Assembly: GCA_036265005.1 (NCBI GenBank)
Contig: DATAPW010000074.1
Coordinates: 1 to 40,285 of the forward strand
DNA: 40,285 nucleotides
From: JAMXLO01 sp036265005
Lineage (GTDB): Bacteria > Pseudomonadota > Alphaproteobacteria > Acetobacterales > Acetobacteraceae
Direction of reading: 5' to 3'
Positions 32,411 to 40,285 of the stretch are shown piece by piece. The notes beneath the pieces are model-generated. The model was not told the DNA's origin. It worked only from the letters and a program-made list of their open reading frames with translations, and did not search any database. Position numbers and translations under genes: made by a program. How positions within the stretch are numbered: the stretch's first letter is position 1; the number at the start of each line of letters is the position of its first letter.

Positions 32411-32432
32411 ATGGGCGCCGCATCATGGCCGT

Positions 32433-34073
32433 CTATTCGATCGCGCTGGCAGACTTCGCCAGGTCACGCAGCACGAACTTCTGGATCTTCCCCGTCGAGG
32501 TCTTCGGCAATTCTCGGAACACGAAGGTCTTGGGCACCTTGAATCGTGCCATGTGCTCGCGACAGAATACCCTCAATTCGTCTGCCGATACGTTCGCCCC
32601 CTGCTTCAGTTCGATGAACGCGCATGGCGTCTCGCCCCATTTCTCGTCCGGCTGCGCCACCACCGCGGCACTCAGCACGGCAGGATGGCGATACAGCGTC
32701 TCTTCCACCTCGATCGACGAAATGTTCTCGCCGCCGGAGATGATGATGTCCTTCGACCGGTCGCGGATCTTCACATAGCCGTCCGGCTGCATCACTGCGA
32801 GGTCGCCGGTATGGAGCCAGCCGCCGGCGAAGGCTGCCTCGGTCGCCTTGGGGTTCTTCAGATACCCCTTCATCGTGATATTGCCGCGGAACATGATCTC
32901 ACCCATCGTCTCGCCGTCCCACGGCACCGGCTCCATCGTGTCCGGATCGAGCACCGTCAGCGCCTCCTGCATCGGCACGCGCACGCCCTGCCGGCCGTTG
33001 CGTTCGGCGCGCCTGTCGATCGGCATCATGCTCCACGCCGTATGCTTGGCACACACCGAGGCCGGCCCGTACGTCTCGGTCAGCCCATAGACATGTGTCA
33101 GTTCGATGCCGATGTTCTCGGCGCCTTCGATAATCGCCGCCGGCGGCGCGGCGCCCGCGATCTGCCCGGCAATCCTGTGGCTGATGCCACGGCGCAATTC
33201 CTCCGGTGCGTTGATCAGCATGGAGTAAACGATCGGCGCGCCGCACATATGCGTCACGCCGTGCTCGCGGATCGCATCCAGCGCCGCCTTCGCCTCCACC
33301 CGGCGCAGGCAGACATTGGTGCCGGCACGCTCCGCCACCGACCATGGAAAGCACCAGCCGTTGCAATGGAACATCGGCAGCGTCCACAGGTACACCGCGT
33401 GCTGCGGCATGTCCCAATCGAGCACGTTGCTGATCGCGTTCAAATATGCGCCGCGATGATGGTACACTACGCCCTTCGGATCGCCTGTCGTGCCGGAGGT
33501 GTAGTTCAGCGCGATCGCGTCCCATTCGTCCGCCGGGCCCTCCCACGCATAGTCCGGGTCGCCCCCCGCCAGGAATGCCTCATAGCCGATCTCGCCCACA
33601 GTCTCGCCGCCGACGAAACTGGGATCGTCGATGTCGATCACCAGCGGCCGTTCGTCCAGCAGCGCCAGCGCCGCCTCGATCGTGGCGGAGAACTCCCGAT
33701 CGGTGATCAATGCACGCGCGCCGCCATGCCGCAGCATGAAGGCAATCGTTTCCGCATCGAGCCGCGTGTTCAGCGTGTTCAGCACCGCGCCGCACATCGG
33801 CACGCCGAACGCCGCCTCGACCATCGCCGGGATGTTCGGTGCCATGACCGCGACGGTGTCGTTCTTGCCGATCCCGCGCCGCTCCAATGCGGAGGCCAGC
33901 CGGCGGCACCGTGCATAGGTCTCCCGCCAGGTATAGCGCTGCTCGCCATGCACCACCGACGGGTGGTTCGGATGCACATACGCCGCGCGCTCGATGAACG
34001 TCAGCGGCGTGAGTGGCGTGTAGTTCGCCTGGTTCCTGTCCAGCCCGACCAGATAGGCGCCGTTGCCTGCCAT
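32433..34073 (-). CDS. Acyl-CoA synthetase (AMP-forming), FadD/DmdB-like
   Basis: This 546-aa adenylating ligase activates a carboxylic acid to its CoA ester. Motifs present are the ATP loop YTSGTTGDPKGV (191-202), the A5 motif GLTETYG, the hinge DRSKDIIISGGENISS and the catalytic Lys529 in KTSTGKIQK. Text around the motifs resembles medium-chain and 3-methylthiopropionyl-CoA ligases of the same clade. The start at 34073 has GGGAGGAACC upstream; an in-frame extension of 35 codons is composed of non-conserved sequence. It probably feeds acids made by the oxidative genes here (e.g. from the P450 route) into CoA-ester metabolism, which is inference. Confidence 0.92.
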   Translation of the reverse strand: MAGNGAYLVGLDRNQANYTPLTPLTFIERAAYVHPNHPSVVHGEQRYTWRETYARCRRLASALERRGIGKNDTVAVMAPNIPAMVEAAFGVPMCGAVLNTLNTRLDAETIAFMLRHGGARALITDREFSATIEAALALLDERPLVIDIDDPSFVGGETVGEIGYEAFLAGGDPDYAWEGPADEWDAIALNYTSGTTGDPKGVVYHHRGAYLNAISNVLDWDMPQHAVYLWTLPMFHCNGWCFPWSVAERAGTNVCLRRVEAKAALDAIREHGVTHMCGAPIVYSMLINAPEELRRGISHRIAGQIAGAAPPAAIIEGAENIGIELTHVYGLTETYGPASVCAKHTAWSMMPIDRRAERNGRQGVRVPMQEALTVLDPDTMEPVPWDGETMGEIMFRGNITMKGYLKNPKATEAAFAGGWLHTGDLAVMQPDGYVKIRDRSKDIIISGGENISSIEVEETLYRHPAVLSAAVVAQPDEKWGETPCAFIELKQGANVSADELRVFCREHMARFKVPKTFVFRELPKTSTGKIQKFVLRDLAKSASAIE

Positions 34074-34330
34074 GCGGTTCCTCCCGCGCACTGGGCGCGA
34101 TCTTGTGGTTGACGTATCCATTGCGCGATGATCGCGGGACCGCAAGGCCCGTAGCCAGCCGCTCCAATGACCGTGCACCAGGATTTGGCGGCGGAGGCGT
34201 ATGCTTAACCGCTGCCGCGCAAGGTGATGTTCGCAGCATTCCCACCGATCGTTCTGCCAGTGTTCCTGACGGGGGCGTGCTCTTCCTGCGCCATGGTGAC
34301 AATGGCATGGACGCTGCCGGTGCGAAGGGT

Positions 34331-36454
34331 TTAGGACGATCCCGTTGCCATCGCCCGGAGCGTGGCGGCACCGGTCGGGTGATTGTCGAGATCGCTCAGC
34401 AGCAGCGCATTTGCCGATCCGCTGATGGCGGCGTTTGCCATCGTCCTACCGGTTGACGAGGCCGTCGCGGCGACAAAATCGGCCGATACGCCGATCGATG
34501 CCTGGGCCGCGGCGACAGCGAGACCCGGCGGATCGATCGTCACGGCGGTCGCCGCGGTGGTTTCCGTTCCCGCCTGGTTCCAGATGTCGAAGCCGATCGA
34601 GTCGGAACCAGGACCTGCGCCCGCGGTATAGTGCAGGCTCGCCAGGATCGCGTTGAGGTCCACAAAGTCGGTGTTCAAACAGATGCTGTTGCTGCCCGAA
34701 CCAGTCACCGCATTGCCGGCTGCATCGGTCGCTGTCAGGGCGCCGCTGGTATCGGTGATGCCAAGGAACATCAAGCCGGGGTTGCCCGCGGCGAAACTGT
34801 CGGCGTAGCTGCCGCTGACCGCCTGTGTTGCGCCAGCGGCAACAGTTTCGCTTGTCGGTTCATGCACTGTGGGGCCACCGCCACCGGCGATGGCAAGCCG
34901 GATGTCCCGTGTCGTCTCGGAATCATGATAGGGGTTCGGCGGTGACGAACCGTTCACCAGGATGGATATCGTATCCGACGTCGCGCCGGCCGCCGGCACG
35001 TATTGCAGGCTCGCCAGGTCCGCGTTGAGCTGGGACGGTGTTCCGCTGGCGGTCAGCGACGTCGTGCCGGATCCGCTGGCGCCGTCCATGTACAGCGTCC
35101 CCGACGCATCGCTGATGGTGATGTTCGACGCATCCATGACCGACACGCTGCCCAGCGCCAGCGTGCCACCTTGCGCAACACTCGTGGTTGCCGGTGCGGC
35201 AATGTCCGGGTTGCCGGAACCACCGAAGCCGCCGTCCGGCGCGTAGGTGACAAAGGCCGGCGTCGCGCCGAACGGCCCAAGGAATTGTGTGAGCTCGAAA
35301 TTCCCCAGTCCGTAACTGCCGCTGAACGGCAGCGCCTGCACCACGCTGCCGCCGTTCGTCAGGTCGAGCGTGCCATTGGCAAAGGCCAGGCCATCGGCTT
35401 CCGTCACCTCGATGCTGTCGCCTGCGCCGAAGCCGATGATCGCTGCGCCATTGGCGAACACTGCGGGGTCGGTCAGGCTCCACAGGCCTGCACCGCTGAA
35501 CACGACGCTGCCGCCCGCGATCGTGCCGGTGAAGGAGAGATGGCTGCCGTTGGCTACTTCGATCGTGCCGGCATTGGTGATCGTGCTGTTGAGTCCGAGC
35601 GTGGCGTGCGCTCCGTTGCCCTCGATCAGGCCGTTGTTGACGAGGCTGCTGGTGCCAACGCCGTTCTGGGAATCGTCGCTGCTGGTGCTGACCAGGATTG
35701 CGCCATCGTTGACGACAGTTCCGGTGCCACCCAGCGACAGGTATGAGCCAGCCTGTGGCTCGACCGTGGCGCCGGACGCGACGGTGAGCGTGCCGCCGAC
35801 ATTCACCGTCCCGACATCGGCGGACATCGGTTCGAGCAGGGTCTGCAGCAGCGTGCCCGCGCCGAGAGTGACATCGTTCAGGTTGAGCGAAGGCTGGTTG
35901 ACCGCGCCGTTCTCGTTGGTGAGGCTGATCGTTTCACCAATGATCGTCGCGTCCGACAGGGTTGCCACGTCGGGCGTACCGCCCGGAATAACCGCGGTGT
36001 CGCCGCTGGCGGGTACTGCCCCGCCGGACCAGTTGCCCGGTGTATTCCAGTCGCTGCTCACAGCGCCGGTCCAGGTCTCGGTGGCGCTGCCGCTGGTGAC
36101 GGTCACCGGAATCGAGCCGGTGGTTTCGATTCCCGCCTGGTCCCAGAGGTCGAAACGGATGGTGTCTGGCGCGCGCGCAGCCGTGTATCCCAGGCTGCCC
36201 AGCACCGCGGTCACGTCCGCGTAGCCGACACCCAGCGTGATCGTATTGCTGCCGGATCCGCTGACGATGGCGCCCTTGCTGTCGTGCGCCGTCAGGCTAC
36301 CGGTTGCATCAGTCATGCTCAGGTACATTGCACCTGGGTTACTGGCGGCGAAGCCGTCGTCGTAAGTGATGCCCCCGATTGCGACCGTGCCGCCTGCGCC
36401 GACCTCCTCGGATGGAGGCAGCGTCAGGCTGGGGTCTGGCGACATGGACGGCAT
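34331..36454 (-). CDS. Beta-rich repeat protein (probable surface/secreted)
   Basis: This 707-aa low-complexity protein is rich in Gly, Ala, Ser, Thr and has almost no Cys or Lys. Three copies of a domain of about 110 residues lie at 11-120, 420-530 and 531-641; copies 1 and 3 share YADV/FVDL...SLxYTA and FDxWxQAGxETT. Between copies 1 and 2 is a beta-helix-like stretch (about 125-420) starting with WTGAVSSDWNTPGNWSGG, as in large exported repeat proteins. There is no N-terminal signal peptide, so export by a C-terminal (type I) signal is possible. ATG 36454 follows GGGAGAGG closely; ATG 36445 and an upstream TTG are alternatives. A gene-free 257 bp follows its 3' end. Confidence 0.75.
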   Translation of the reverse strand: MPSMSPDPSLTLPPSEEVGAGGTVAIGGITYDDGFAASNPGAMYLSMTDATGSLTAHDSKGAIVSGSGSNTITLGVGYADVTAVLGSLGYTAARAPDTIRFDLWDQAGIETTGSIPVTVTSGSATETWTGAVSSDWNTPGNWSGGAVPASGDTAVIPGGTPDVATLSDATIIGETISLTNENGAVNQPSLNLNDVTLGAGTLLQTLLEPMSADVGTVNVGGTLTVASGATVEPQAGSYLSLGGTGTVVNDGAILVSTSSDDSQNGVGTSSLVNNGLIEGNGAHATLGLNSTITNAGTIEVANGSHLSFTGTIAGGSVVFSGAGLWSLTDPAVFANGAAIIGFGAGDSIEVTEADGLAFANGTLDLTNGGSVVQALPFSGSYGLGNFELTQFLGPFGATPAFVTYAPDGGFGGSGNPDIAAPATTSVAQGGTLALGSVSVMDASNITISDASGTLYMDGASGSGTTSLTASGTPSQLNADLASLQYVPAAGATSDTISILVNGSSPPNPYHDSETTRDIRLAIAGGGGPTVHEPTSETVAAGATQAVSGSYADSFAAGNPGLMFLGITDTSGALTATDAAGNAVTGSGSNSICLNTDFVDLNAILASLHYTAGAGPGSDSIGFDIWNQAGTETTAATAVTIDPPGLAVAAAQASIGVSADFVAATASSTGRTMANAAISGSANALLLSDLDNHPTGAATLRAMATGSS

Positions 36455-36590
36455 CCTCTCCCAGAACGCAAGGCTTCGCGGGTTGTCGGCCGAACGGCGA
36501 AGCGCGGCAAATAGATTGACCGTGGTGTCCCGCGCGCCACAGGCTATTTCGTTCCGGGTCTGGCAAGGCAACCAGACCGGACACGGAATA

Positions 36591-37475
36591 TTATTTCTTC
36601 AGCTCGCGGATCGCTTGCACCACCGCCTGGGGCGCCTCGTTCGGCAGGAAATGGCCGGCGACCGGGATCACGCGGCGTTCATAGCGCGACGTGAAGTGCC
36701 ATGCATGGTGCACGGAATTCTGCGGCGGCCCCACGCCGTCCGCTTCGCCATGCAGCACGATGGTGGGAACGGCGATCTTCGGCTGCGCCGCCAGGCGCTG
36801 CTCGATCGGCTCAAGCACCGGATCACCCGGCGTGGCACCGTAACGGTGTCGATAGGAGTGGATCACGACGTCGACAAAATCGGGATTATCGAAACTCTCG
36901 CCGGTGCGCTGATAGGTGGCGTCGTCGAACATCCAATTCGGCGACCATAGTTTCCACAGCAGGCGGCAGATATCGTGGCGGTTCTGTGTCAGCCCGGCGC
37001 GGCCGCGCTCGGTGTGGAAATACCACTGATACCAGTGACGATATTCTGCAGCGGCGGATGCCGGTTTGGTCGCGTTGGCGATGTCCTGGATGTTGTAGCC
37101 GGTGATGGAGACCAGCCCGCGCACACGCTCCGGCCACAGTGCAGCGACAACGCAGGCGGCGCGTCCGCCCCAGTCATAGCCGGCCAGGATCGCCTGCCGG
37201 ATGCCAAGTGCATCCATGAAGTCGCGCAGGTCTGCGCCGAGTGCCGCCTGCTGTCCGGAGCGCGGGGTTGCGGCATCGAGGAATCGCGTCGGCCCATAAC
37301 CCCGCAGCCACGGCACGAGCACGCGACATCCGTCACCAGCCAGTGGCGGCGCCACGCCGTCATAGGCGTGCACATCGTCAGGGAAGCCGTGCAGCAGGAT
37401 GACCGGCGGGCCGTCGGCCGGACCGCTTTCCTGATACGCAATCTCCAGAACCTTGGTGCGGATGCTGCTGGCCAT
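36591..37475 (-). CDS. Alpha/beta hydrolase, epoxide-hydrolase type (Asp nucleophile)
   Basis: This 294-aa hydrolase has the oxyanion motif LLHGFPDD near residue 32. The nucleophile elbow is AGYDWGGRAA, where Asp replaces Ser, as in soluble epoxide hydrolases and haloacid/haloalkane dehalogenases. The catalytic His is in PVAGHFLPNEAP near the end, and Tyr/Trp-rich cap residues include YQWYFHTERGR. A role in opening epoxides is therefore likely. ATG 37475 is 5 bp after the stop of the upstream YdhR-like gene; a TTG overlapping that stop is possible. It closes a leftward operon that begins at sarcosine oxidase. Confidence 0.88.
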   Translation of the reverse strand: MASSIRTKVLEIAYQESGPADGPPVILLHGFPDDVHAYDGVAPPLAGDGCRVLVPWLRGYGPTRFLDAATPRSGQQAALGADLRDFMDALGIRQAILAGYDWGGRAACVVAALWPERVRGLVSITGYNIQDIANATKPASAAAEYRHWYQWYFHTERGRAGLTQNRHDICRLLWKLWSPNWMFDDATYQRTGESFDNPDFVDVVIHSYRHRYGATPGDPVLEPIEQRLAAQPKIAVPTIVLHGEADGVGPPQNSVHHAWHFTSRYERRVIPVAGHFLPNEAPQAVVQAIRELKK

Positions 37476-37480
37476 GTGCG

Positions 37481-37798
37481 TCAATCCATCGGGGCGCCGG
37501 CAAATCCGGTCTTCTGGTCGGCGATCGCGAACGTCTCGAAATAGCTGACCCGCGGCTCACAGCCATAGCGACGCCTGATGCCCTCAAGCCAGGGACCATT
37601 GTAGAACGCCTTGGCCGAGTCGAGGTCCTTCCAGATATACGAACCGCCGGCGACGCTGCCGTTCACGTCATGGATGAATTGCTTGCGGACGAAACCAGGC
37701 ACTCCGAGAAAGTCCGGCGCGATCTTCAGGAAATGCTGCCGGCAGGCCTCGCGGTCGATCTCGGGCGGCAGGTCGTACAGAACGATGGCGGTAATCAT
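37481..37798 (-). CDS. YdhR-like mono-oxygenase fold protein
   Basis: This 105-aa protein has the dimeric ferredoxin-like fold: ITAIVLYDLPPEID at the N-terminus, FLGVPGFVRKQFI and GGSYIWKDLDSAKAFYNGPW. The last two resemble the YdhR/putative monooxygenase family seen near aromatic catabolism. No cofactor site is visible. AAGGAGG at 37802-37808 supports the ATG. It lies 32 bp after an SDR and just before the epoxide-hydrolase-like gene, so the three may form an oxidise-open-dehydrogenate module. Function is otherwise unknown. Confidence 0.8.
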   Translation of the reverse strand: MITAIVLYDLPPEIDREACRQHFLKIAPDFLGVPGFVRKQFIHDVNGSVAGGSYIWKDLDSAKAFYNGPWLEGIRRRYGCEPRVSYFETFAIADQKTGFAGAPMD

Positions 37799-37830
37799 CG
37801 CACGCCTCCTTGCAACGAAGCAGACCCTGT

Positions 37831-38631
37831 CTAGCGGATCAGGTTGTTGGTCACGGCGCCGCCGGTGGCGGAGCGGCCGCCATCGGCGACGTACTGCGCC
37901 CCGGTGATGTTGCTTGCGAGATCGGAGCACAGGAACAGCACCAGGTTGGCGATCTCTTCCGCCGTCCCGTAGCGACCGAGTGGAATGTTGGATTGGTAGC
38001 GGTCGCCGACGCTGGTCGGATCGTCCGGGTTCAGCATCGACTCCAGCGAATGGATCATGCGTGTGTCGATCGGCCCGGGGCACACCGCGTTCACCCGGAC
38101 ACCGGCGCGCGCCACCTCACCGGCGGCGGTCTTGGTGAGCCCGATCACTGCGTGCTTCGAGGCGACGTAGGCCGGCATTCCCGGCGACGCGACCAGTCCG
38201 GCGACCGAGGCAGTGTTCACCACCGCGCCGCGCCGCTGCTTCAGCATCACCGGCAAAACATGGCGCAAGCCGAGGAACACGCCCTTCACGTTGACCGCCA
38301 TCACCGTATCGAACATCGCTTCGTCGTATTCCGCGGTCGGGGCCACGGTGCCCTCGATGCCGGCGTTGTTGTGGAAGCAATCGATCGACCCGTAGGCGTC
38401 CAGCGCGGCCTTCACGTAGGCCTGCACATCGGCCGACTTCGTCACGTCGGCCGCAACGAACAGCGCCTCGCTACCCTGCTGGCGGATGATGCCGACGGTG
38501 CCCTCGCCCCCCGCGGTGTCGCGATCCACCACGACGACTTTCGCGCCGTCACGCGCGAAGCCGAGTGCCGTGGCGCGGCCGATGCCGTTGCCGGCGCCGG
38601 TGATCAGCGCAACCTTGCCCTTGAAGTCCAT
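37831..38631 (-). CDS. SDR-family oxidoreductase
   Basis: This 266-aa classical short-chain dehydrogenase has TGAGNGIGRAT at 11-21, Asp36 (VVVDRD) favouring NAD, the HNNAGIEG segment, the Ser in NTASVAG and Tyr-x3-Lys in YVASK. The C-terminal NITGAQYVADGG is normal. It follows the sarcosine oxidase gamma gene by 47 bp on the same strand, and precedes the YdhR-like and epoxide-hydrolase-like genes. The substrate is unknown; an alcohol or diol from the hydrolase is one option. Confidence 0.92.
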   Translation of the reverse strand: MDFKGKVALITGAGNGIGRATALGFARDGAKVVVVDRDTAGGEGTVGIIRQQGSEALFVAADVTKSADVQAYVKAALDAYGSIDCFHNNAGIEGTVAPTAEYDEAMFDTVMAVNVKGVFLGLRHVLPVMLKQRRGAVVNTASVAGLVASPGMPAYVASKHAVIGLTKTAAGEVARAGVRVNAVCPGPIDTRMIHSLESMLNPDDPTSVGDRYQSNIPLGRYGTAEEIANLVLFLCSDLASNITGAQYVADGGRSATGGAVTNNLIR

Positions 38632-38678
38632 TGCTTCCTCCGCTGTCGCCGCTTGACGGCCAGACTACCACGGCAGCA

Positions 38679-39215
38679 TCAGTCCAGGAACTCGCGACAG
38701 GCCTCGCCGAGCAGGTCCCACACATAGCGTGCGCTGGACCGCGTCACTTCGATCCGGAATACCTCGGCATCGGTCCGCCACAGGATGATCTGCACCTTGG
38801 CAAACACGCTGCGCGTGCACATGCTTGGCGGAAATGCCGAGGGATGCAGGTCGAGCGCACAGTATGCGTTGATCGCCTCAGCAGCACGCGAGCCCCAGAC
38901 GGCAATCCCGGTGATGGCATGCGACACGTCCACGATGCTTGCAGCGAGTTCGGTTCCGGGCCAGTCAGGCATTTCCTCAGCCACCACCAGCCATTCATCC
39001 GGTCCGAGCCACAGCGCAACGCGATCGACCGAAGCGCTGGTGCTGCACGGCACGACCGGTAATGCGAGGCCGAGAATGTCGCCGACCTCGACCGCTGCAT
39101 CCGGGCCAGCCCGCACCGCAAGCCGCGTCAGCGGCGGCACCGGGTGCAGGCTTACACCGTTGAACTGCACGGTCGCTTCAGCCTGCGAGCGCAACGGATG
39201 ATCGCGTTCAAACAT
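38679..39215 (-). CDS. soxG: Sarcosine oxidase, gamma subunit
   Basis: This 178-aa protein is the small gamma subunit of heterotetrameric sarcosine oxidase. The segments LWLGPDEWLVV, VDVSHAITGIAVWGSRAAE, LDLHPSAFPP, RSVFAKVQIILWR and VTRSSARYVWDLL are characteristic of SoxG. The enzyme demethylates sarcosine to glycine, passing the one-carbon unit to tetrahydrofolate. The ATG overlaps the last 8 nt of soxA, so the two are co-translated. soxB and soxD are expected beyond the right end of the window. Confidence 0.93.
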   Translation of the reverse strand: MFERDHPLRSQAEATVQFNGVSLHPVPPLTRLAVRAGPDAAVEVGDILGLALPVVPCSTSASVDRVALWLGPDEWLVVAEEMPDWPGTELAASIVDVSHAITGIAVWGSRAAEAINAYCALDLHPSAFPPSMCTRSVFAKVQIILWRTDAEVFRIEVTRSSARYVWDLLGEACREFLD

Positions 39216-40285
39216 GCAGGCGCGCCCCCTGCGGATCGTAGAACACCGGCTCCGTCACCTGCACCGCGATGGTGCGATCCGGCATCGGCACGTAGAGCGT
39301 GCGATGCATCAGCGCGCGGCCACCGCTCACCAGGGCGAGCGCGATCGGCCGCTGCAACGCTTCGCTCCAGTACGCCGAGGTCACATGGCCGAGCATCGGC
39401 ATGGGCACCGGCACGGCGGGATCGGCGACAATCTGCGCACCTTCCTCCAGTGGCTCCGGCGACAGCAGTCCGACCAACTGCTTGCGGTCCGGTCGCAGCA
39501 TGTCCTGCCGCAACAGCGAACGCTTGCCGACATAGTCGGGTTTCGCCTTGCCGATCGCCCAGTCGAGACCGAGATCGTCCGGGATCACCGTCCCGTCGGT
39601 CTCCTGACCGACGATGATGTAGCCCTTCTCGGCACGCAGCACGTGCATGGTTTCCGTGCCATACGGCGTGATGTCGAATTCCGCGCCCGCAGCCATCAGC
39701 GCCTCCCACACCGCGCGGCCGACGTTCGCGGGCACGTTCACTTCATAAGCCAGTTCGCCCGAGAAGCTGATCCGCATCACGCGCGATGCCGCACCCGCCA
39801 CGGTGCCTTCGCGATAGCTCATGAACGGGAACGCCGCGTTCGCAAAGTCGATGTCGTGGCAAACTTTCTGCAGGACCTTGCGGCTGTTCGGACCGACCAC
39901 CGCAAACGTCGCCCAATGATCCGTCACGGAAGCGAGACGCACGCGCATATCCGGCCACTCGGTTTGCAGCCAGCGTTCGAGCCACGTCAGCACGCGCGCT
40001 GCGCCACCCGTGGTGGTCGTCATCATGTAGTGTTGGTCGGCAAGACGCACGGTCACGCCGTCGTCGAAGATCATGCCGTTTTCGTCGAGCATCAGGCCGT
40101 AGCGGCACTTGCCGACTTCCAGCTTGCTCCACGGATTCGTGTAGACCCAGTTCAGCAGCCTGGCCGAATCAGGGCCCTGAATGTCGATCTTGCCGAGCGT
40201 CGAGGCGTCGAGAATGCCGACGCTCGTACGCACCGCGAGCGCTTCGCGCGCAACCGCCGCATGCATGTCCTCGCCTGCTTTCGGG
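39208..40285 (-). CDS. soxA: Sarcosine oxidase, alpha subunit, C-terminal part (5' end outside window)
   Basis: This frame runs to the window edge and encodes the last 358 or so residues, the aminomethyltransferase (GcvT-like) domain that binds tetrahydrofolate. It opens KAGEDMHAAVAREALA and includes GPDSARLLNWVYTN, the ISFSGELAYEVNVPA segment and VLRAEKGYIIVGQETDGTV, all standard for SoxA. The N-terminal Rossmann domain lies beyond the window. Its stop overlaps soxG. An ATG at 40266 is internal and not the gene start. Confidence 0.95.
   Translation of the reverse strand, partial: PKAGEDMHAAVAREALAVRTSVGILDASTLGKIDIQGPDSARLLNWVYTNPWSKLEVGKCRYGLMLDENGMIFDDGVTVRLADQHYMMTTTTGGAARVLTWLERWLQTEWPDMRVRLASVTDHWATFAVVGPNSRKVLQKVCHDIDFANAAFPFMSYREGTVAGAASRVMRISFSGELAYEVNVPANVGRAVWEALMAAGAEFDITPYGTETMHVLRAEKGYIIVGQETDGTVIPDDLGLDWAIGKAKPDYVGKRSLLRQDMLRPDRKQLVGLLSPEPLEEGAQIVADPAVPVPMPMLGHVTSAYWSEALQRPIALALVSGGRALMHRTLYVPMPDRTIAVQVTEPVFYDPQGARLHV

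Noticed and set aside
34013..34456. Small rightward frame across the spacer at 34.1-34.3 kb
   Set aside because: No ribosome site, no recognisable domain, and it runs antisense into two real genes.
36455..36571. Extension of the repeat protein to a TTG at 36571
   Set aside because: No ribosome site was found there; ATG 36454 or 36445 is more plausible, though the extension cannot be excluded.

Overview
The window is about 40 kb of GC-rich chromosomal DNA (roughly two thirds G+C by eye) from a bacterium, packed with catabolic genes on both strands. Gene content, codon use and the style of the dispersed palindromes suggest an alphaproteobacterium, most likely a Rhodospirillales/Acetobacteraceae-type organism; that placement is inference. 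I see no rRNA, tRNA, CRISPR array, transposase or phage gene.

Layout, left to right. (1) 1-7.1 kb: the tail of an SDR dehydrogenase; an HSL-type esterase divergent from a single-chain biotin-dependent acyl-CoA carboxylase (BC, biotin carrier and carboxyltransferase in one 1125-aa chain); and, convergent with it, a ThDP-dependent enzyme overlapping by 4 nt a 244-aa protein of unknown function. (2) 7.2-11.3 kb: a small membrane protein, then a complete three-component P450 system (ferredoxin reductase, [2Fe-2S] ferredoxin, CYP153-like alkane hydroxylase) and a small secreted Cys-rich protein. (3) 11.5-13.0 kb: a tandem-CBS protein and a TauD/TfdA dioxygenase. (4) 13.2-19.4 kb: a leucine/isovalerate operon (IsdG-like monooxygenase, SDR, isovaleryl-CoA dehydrogenase, both methylcrotonyl-CoA carboxylase subunits). 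(5) 19.4-23.8 kb: an MFS anion symporter divergent from an orphan amino-acid-type ABC binding protein and a phosphoesterase. (6) 23.9-28.5 kb: IlvD/Edd dehydratase, LLM flavin/F420 oxidoreductase, SDR and FAH-family hydrolase, which fits a non-phosphorylative sugar-acid pathway. (7) 28.6-34.1 kb: PobA, an AtzG-like small protein with its amidase, a DUF72 protein and an acyl-CoA synthetase. (8) 34.3-40.3 kb: a beta-rich repeat protein, then an apparent operon running leftward from sarcosine oxidase (soxA partial, soxG) through an SDR, a YdhR-like protein and an epoxide-hydrolase-like enzyme.

How the parts fit: most genes convert hydrophobic or aromatic carbon (alkanes, branched acids, 4-hydroxybenzoate, epoxides, sugar acids, methylated amines) into CoA esters, pyruvate or C1 units. 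Two biotin carboxylases and an acyl-CoA synthetase supply the CoA-ester chemistry.

A second layer is a set of intergenic palindromes: four copies of a roughly 90-bp element (one with a perfect 33-bp stem), two copies of a 'gcattccgcc' element and two C-rich elements. Several of them supply the stop codon and last codons of a neighbouring gene, or abut its start codon. No single locus is clearly an undescribed system. The best candidates for new biology are the ThDP enzyme/unknown protein pair, the IsdG-like protein heading the leucine operon, the AtzG-like/amidase pair, and the palindromes that remodel gene ends.
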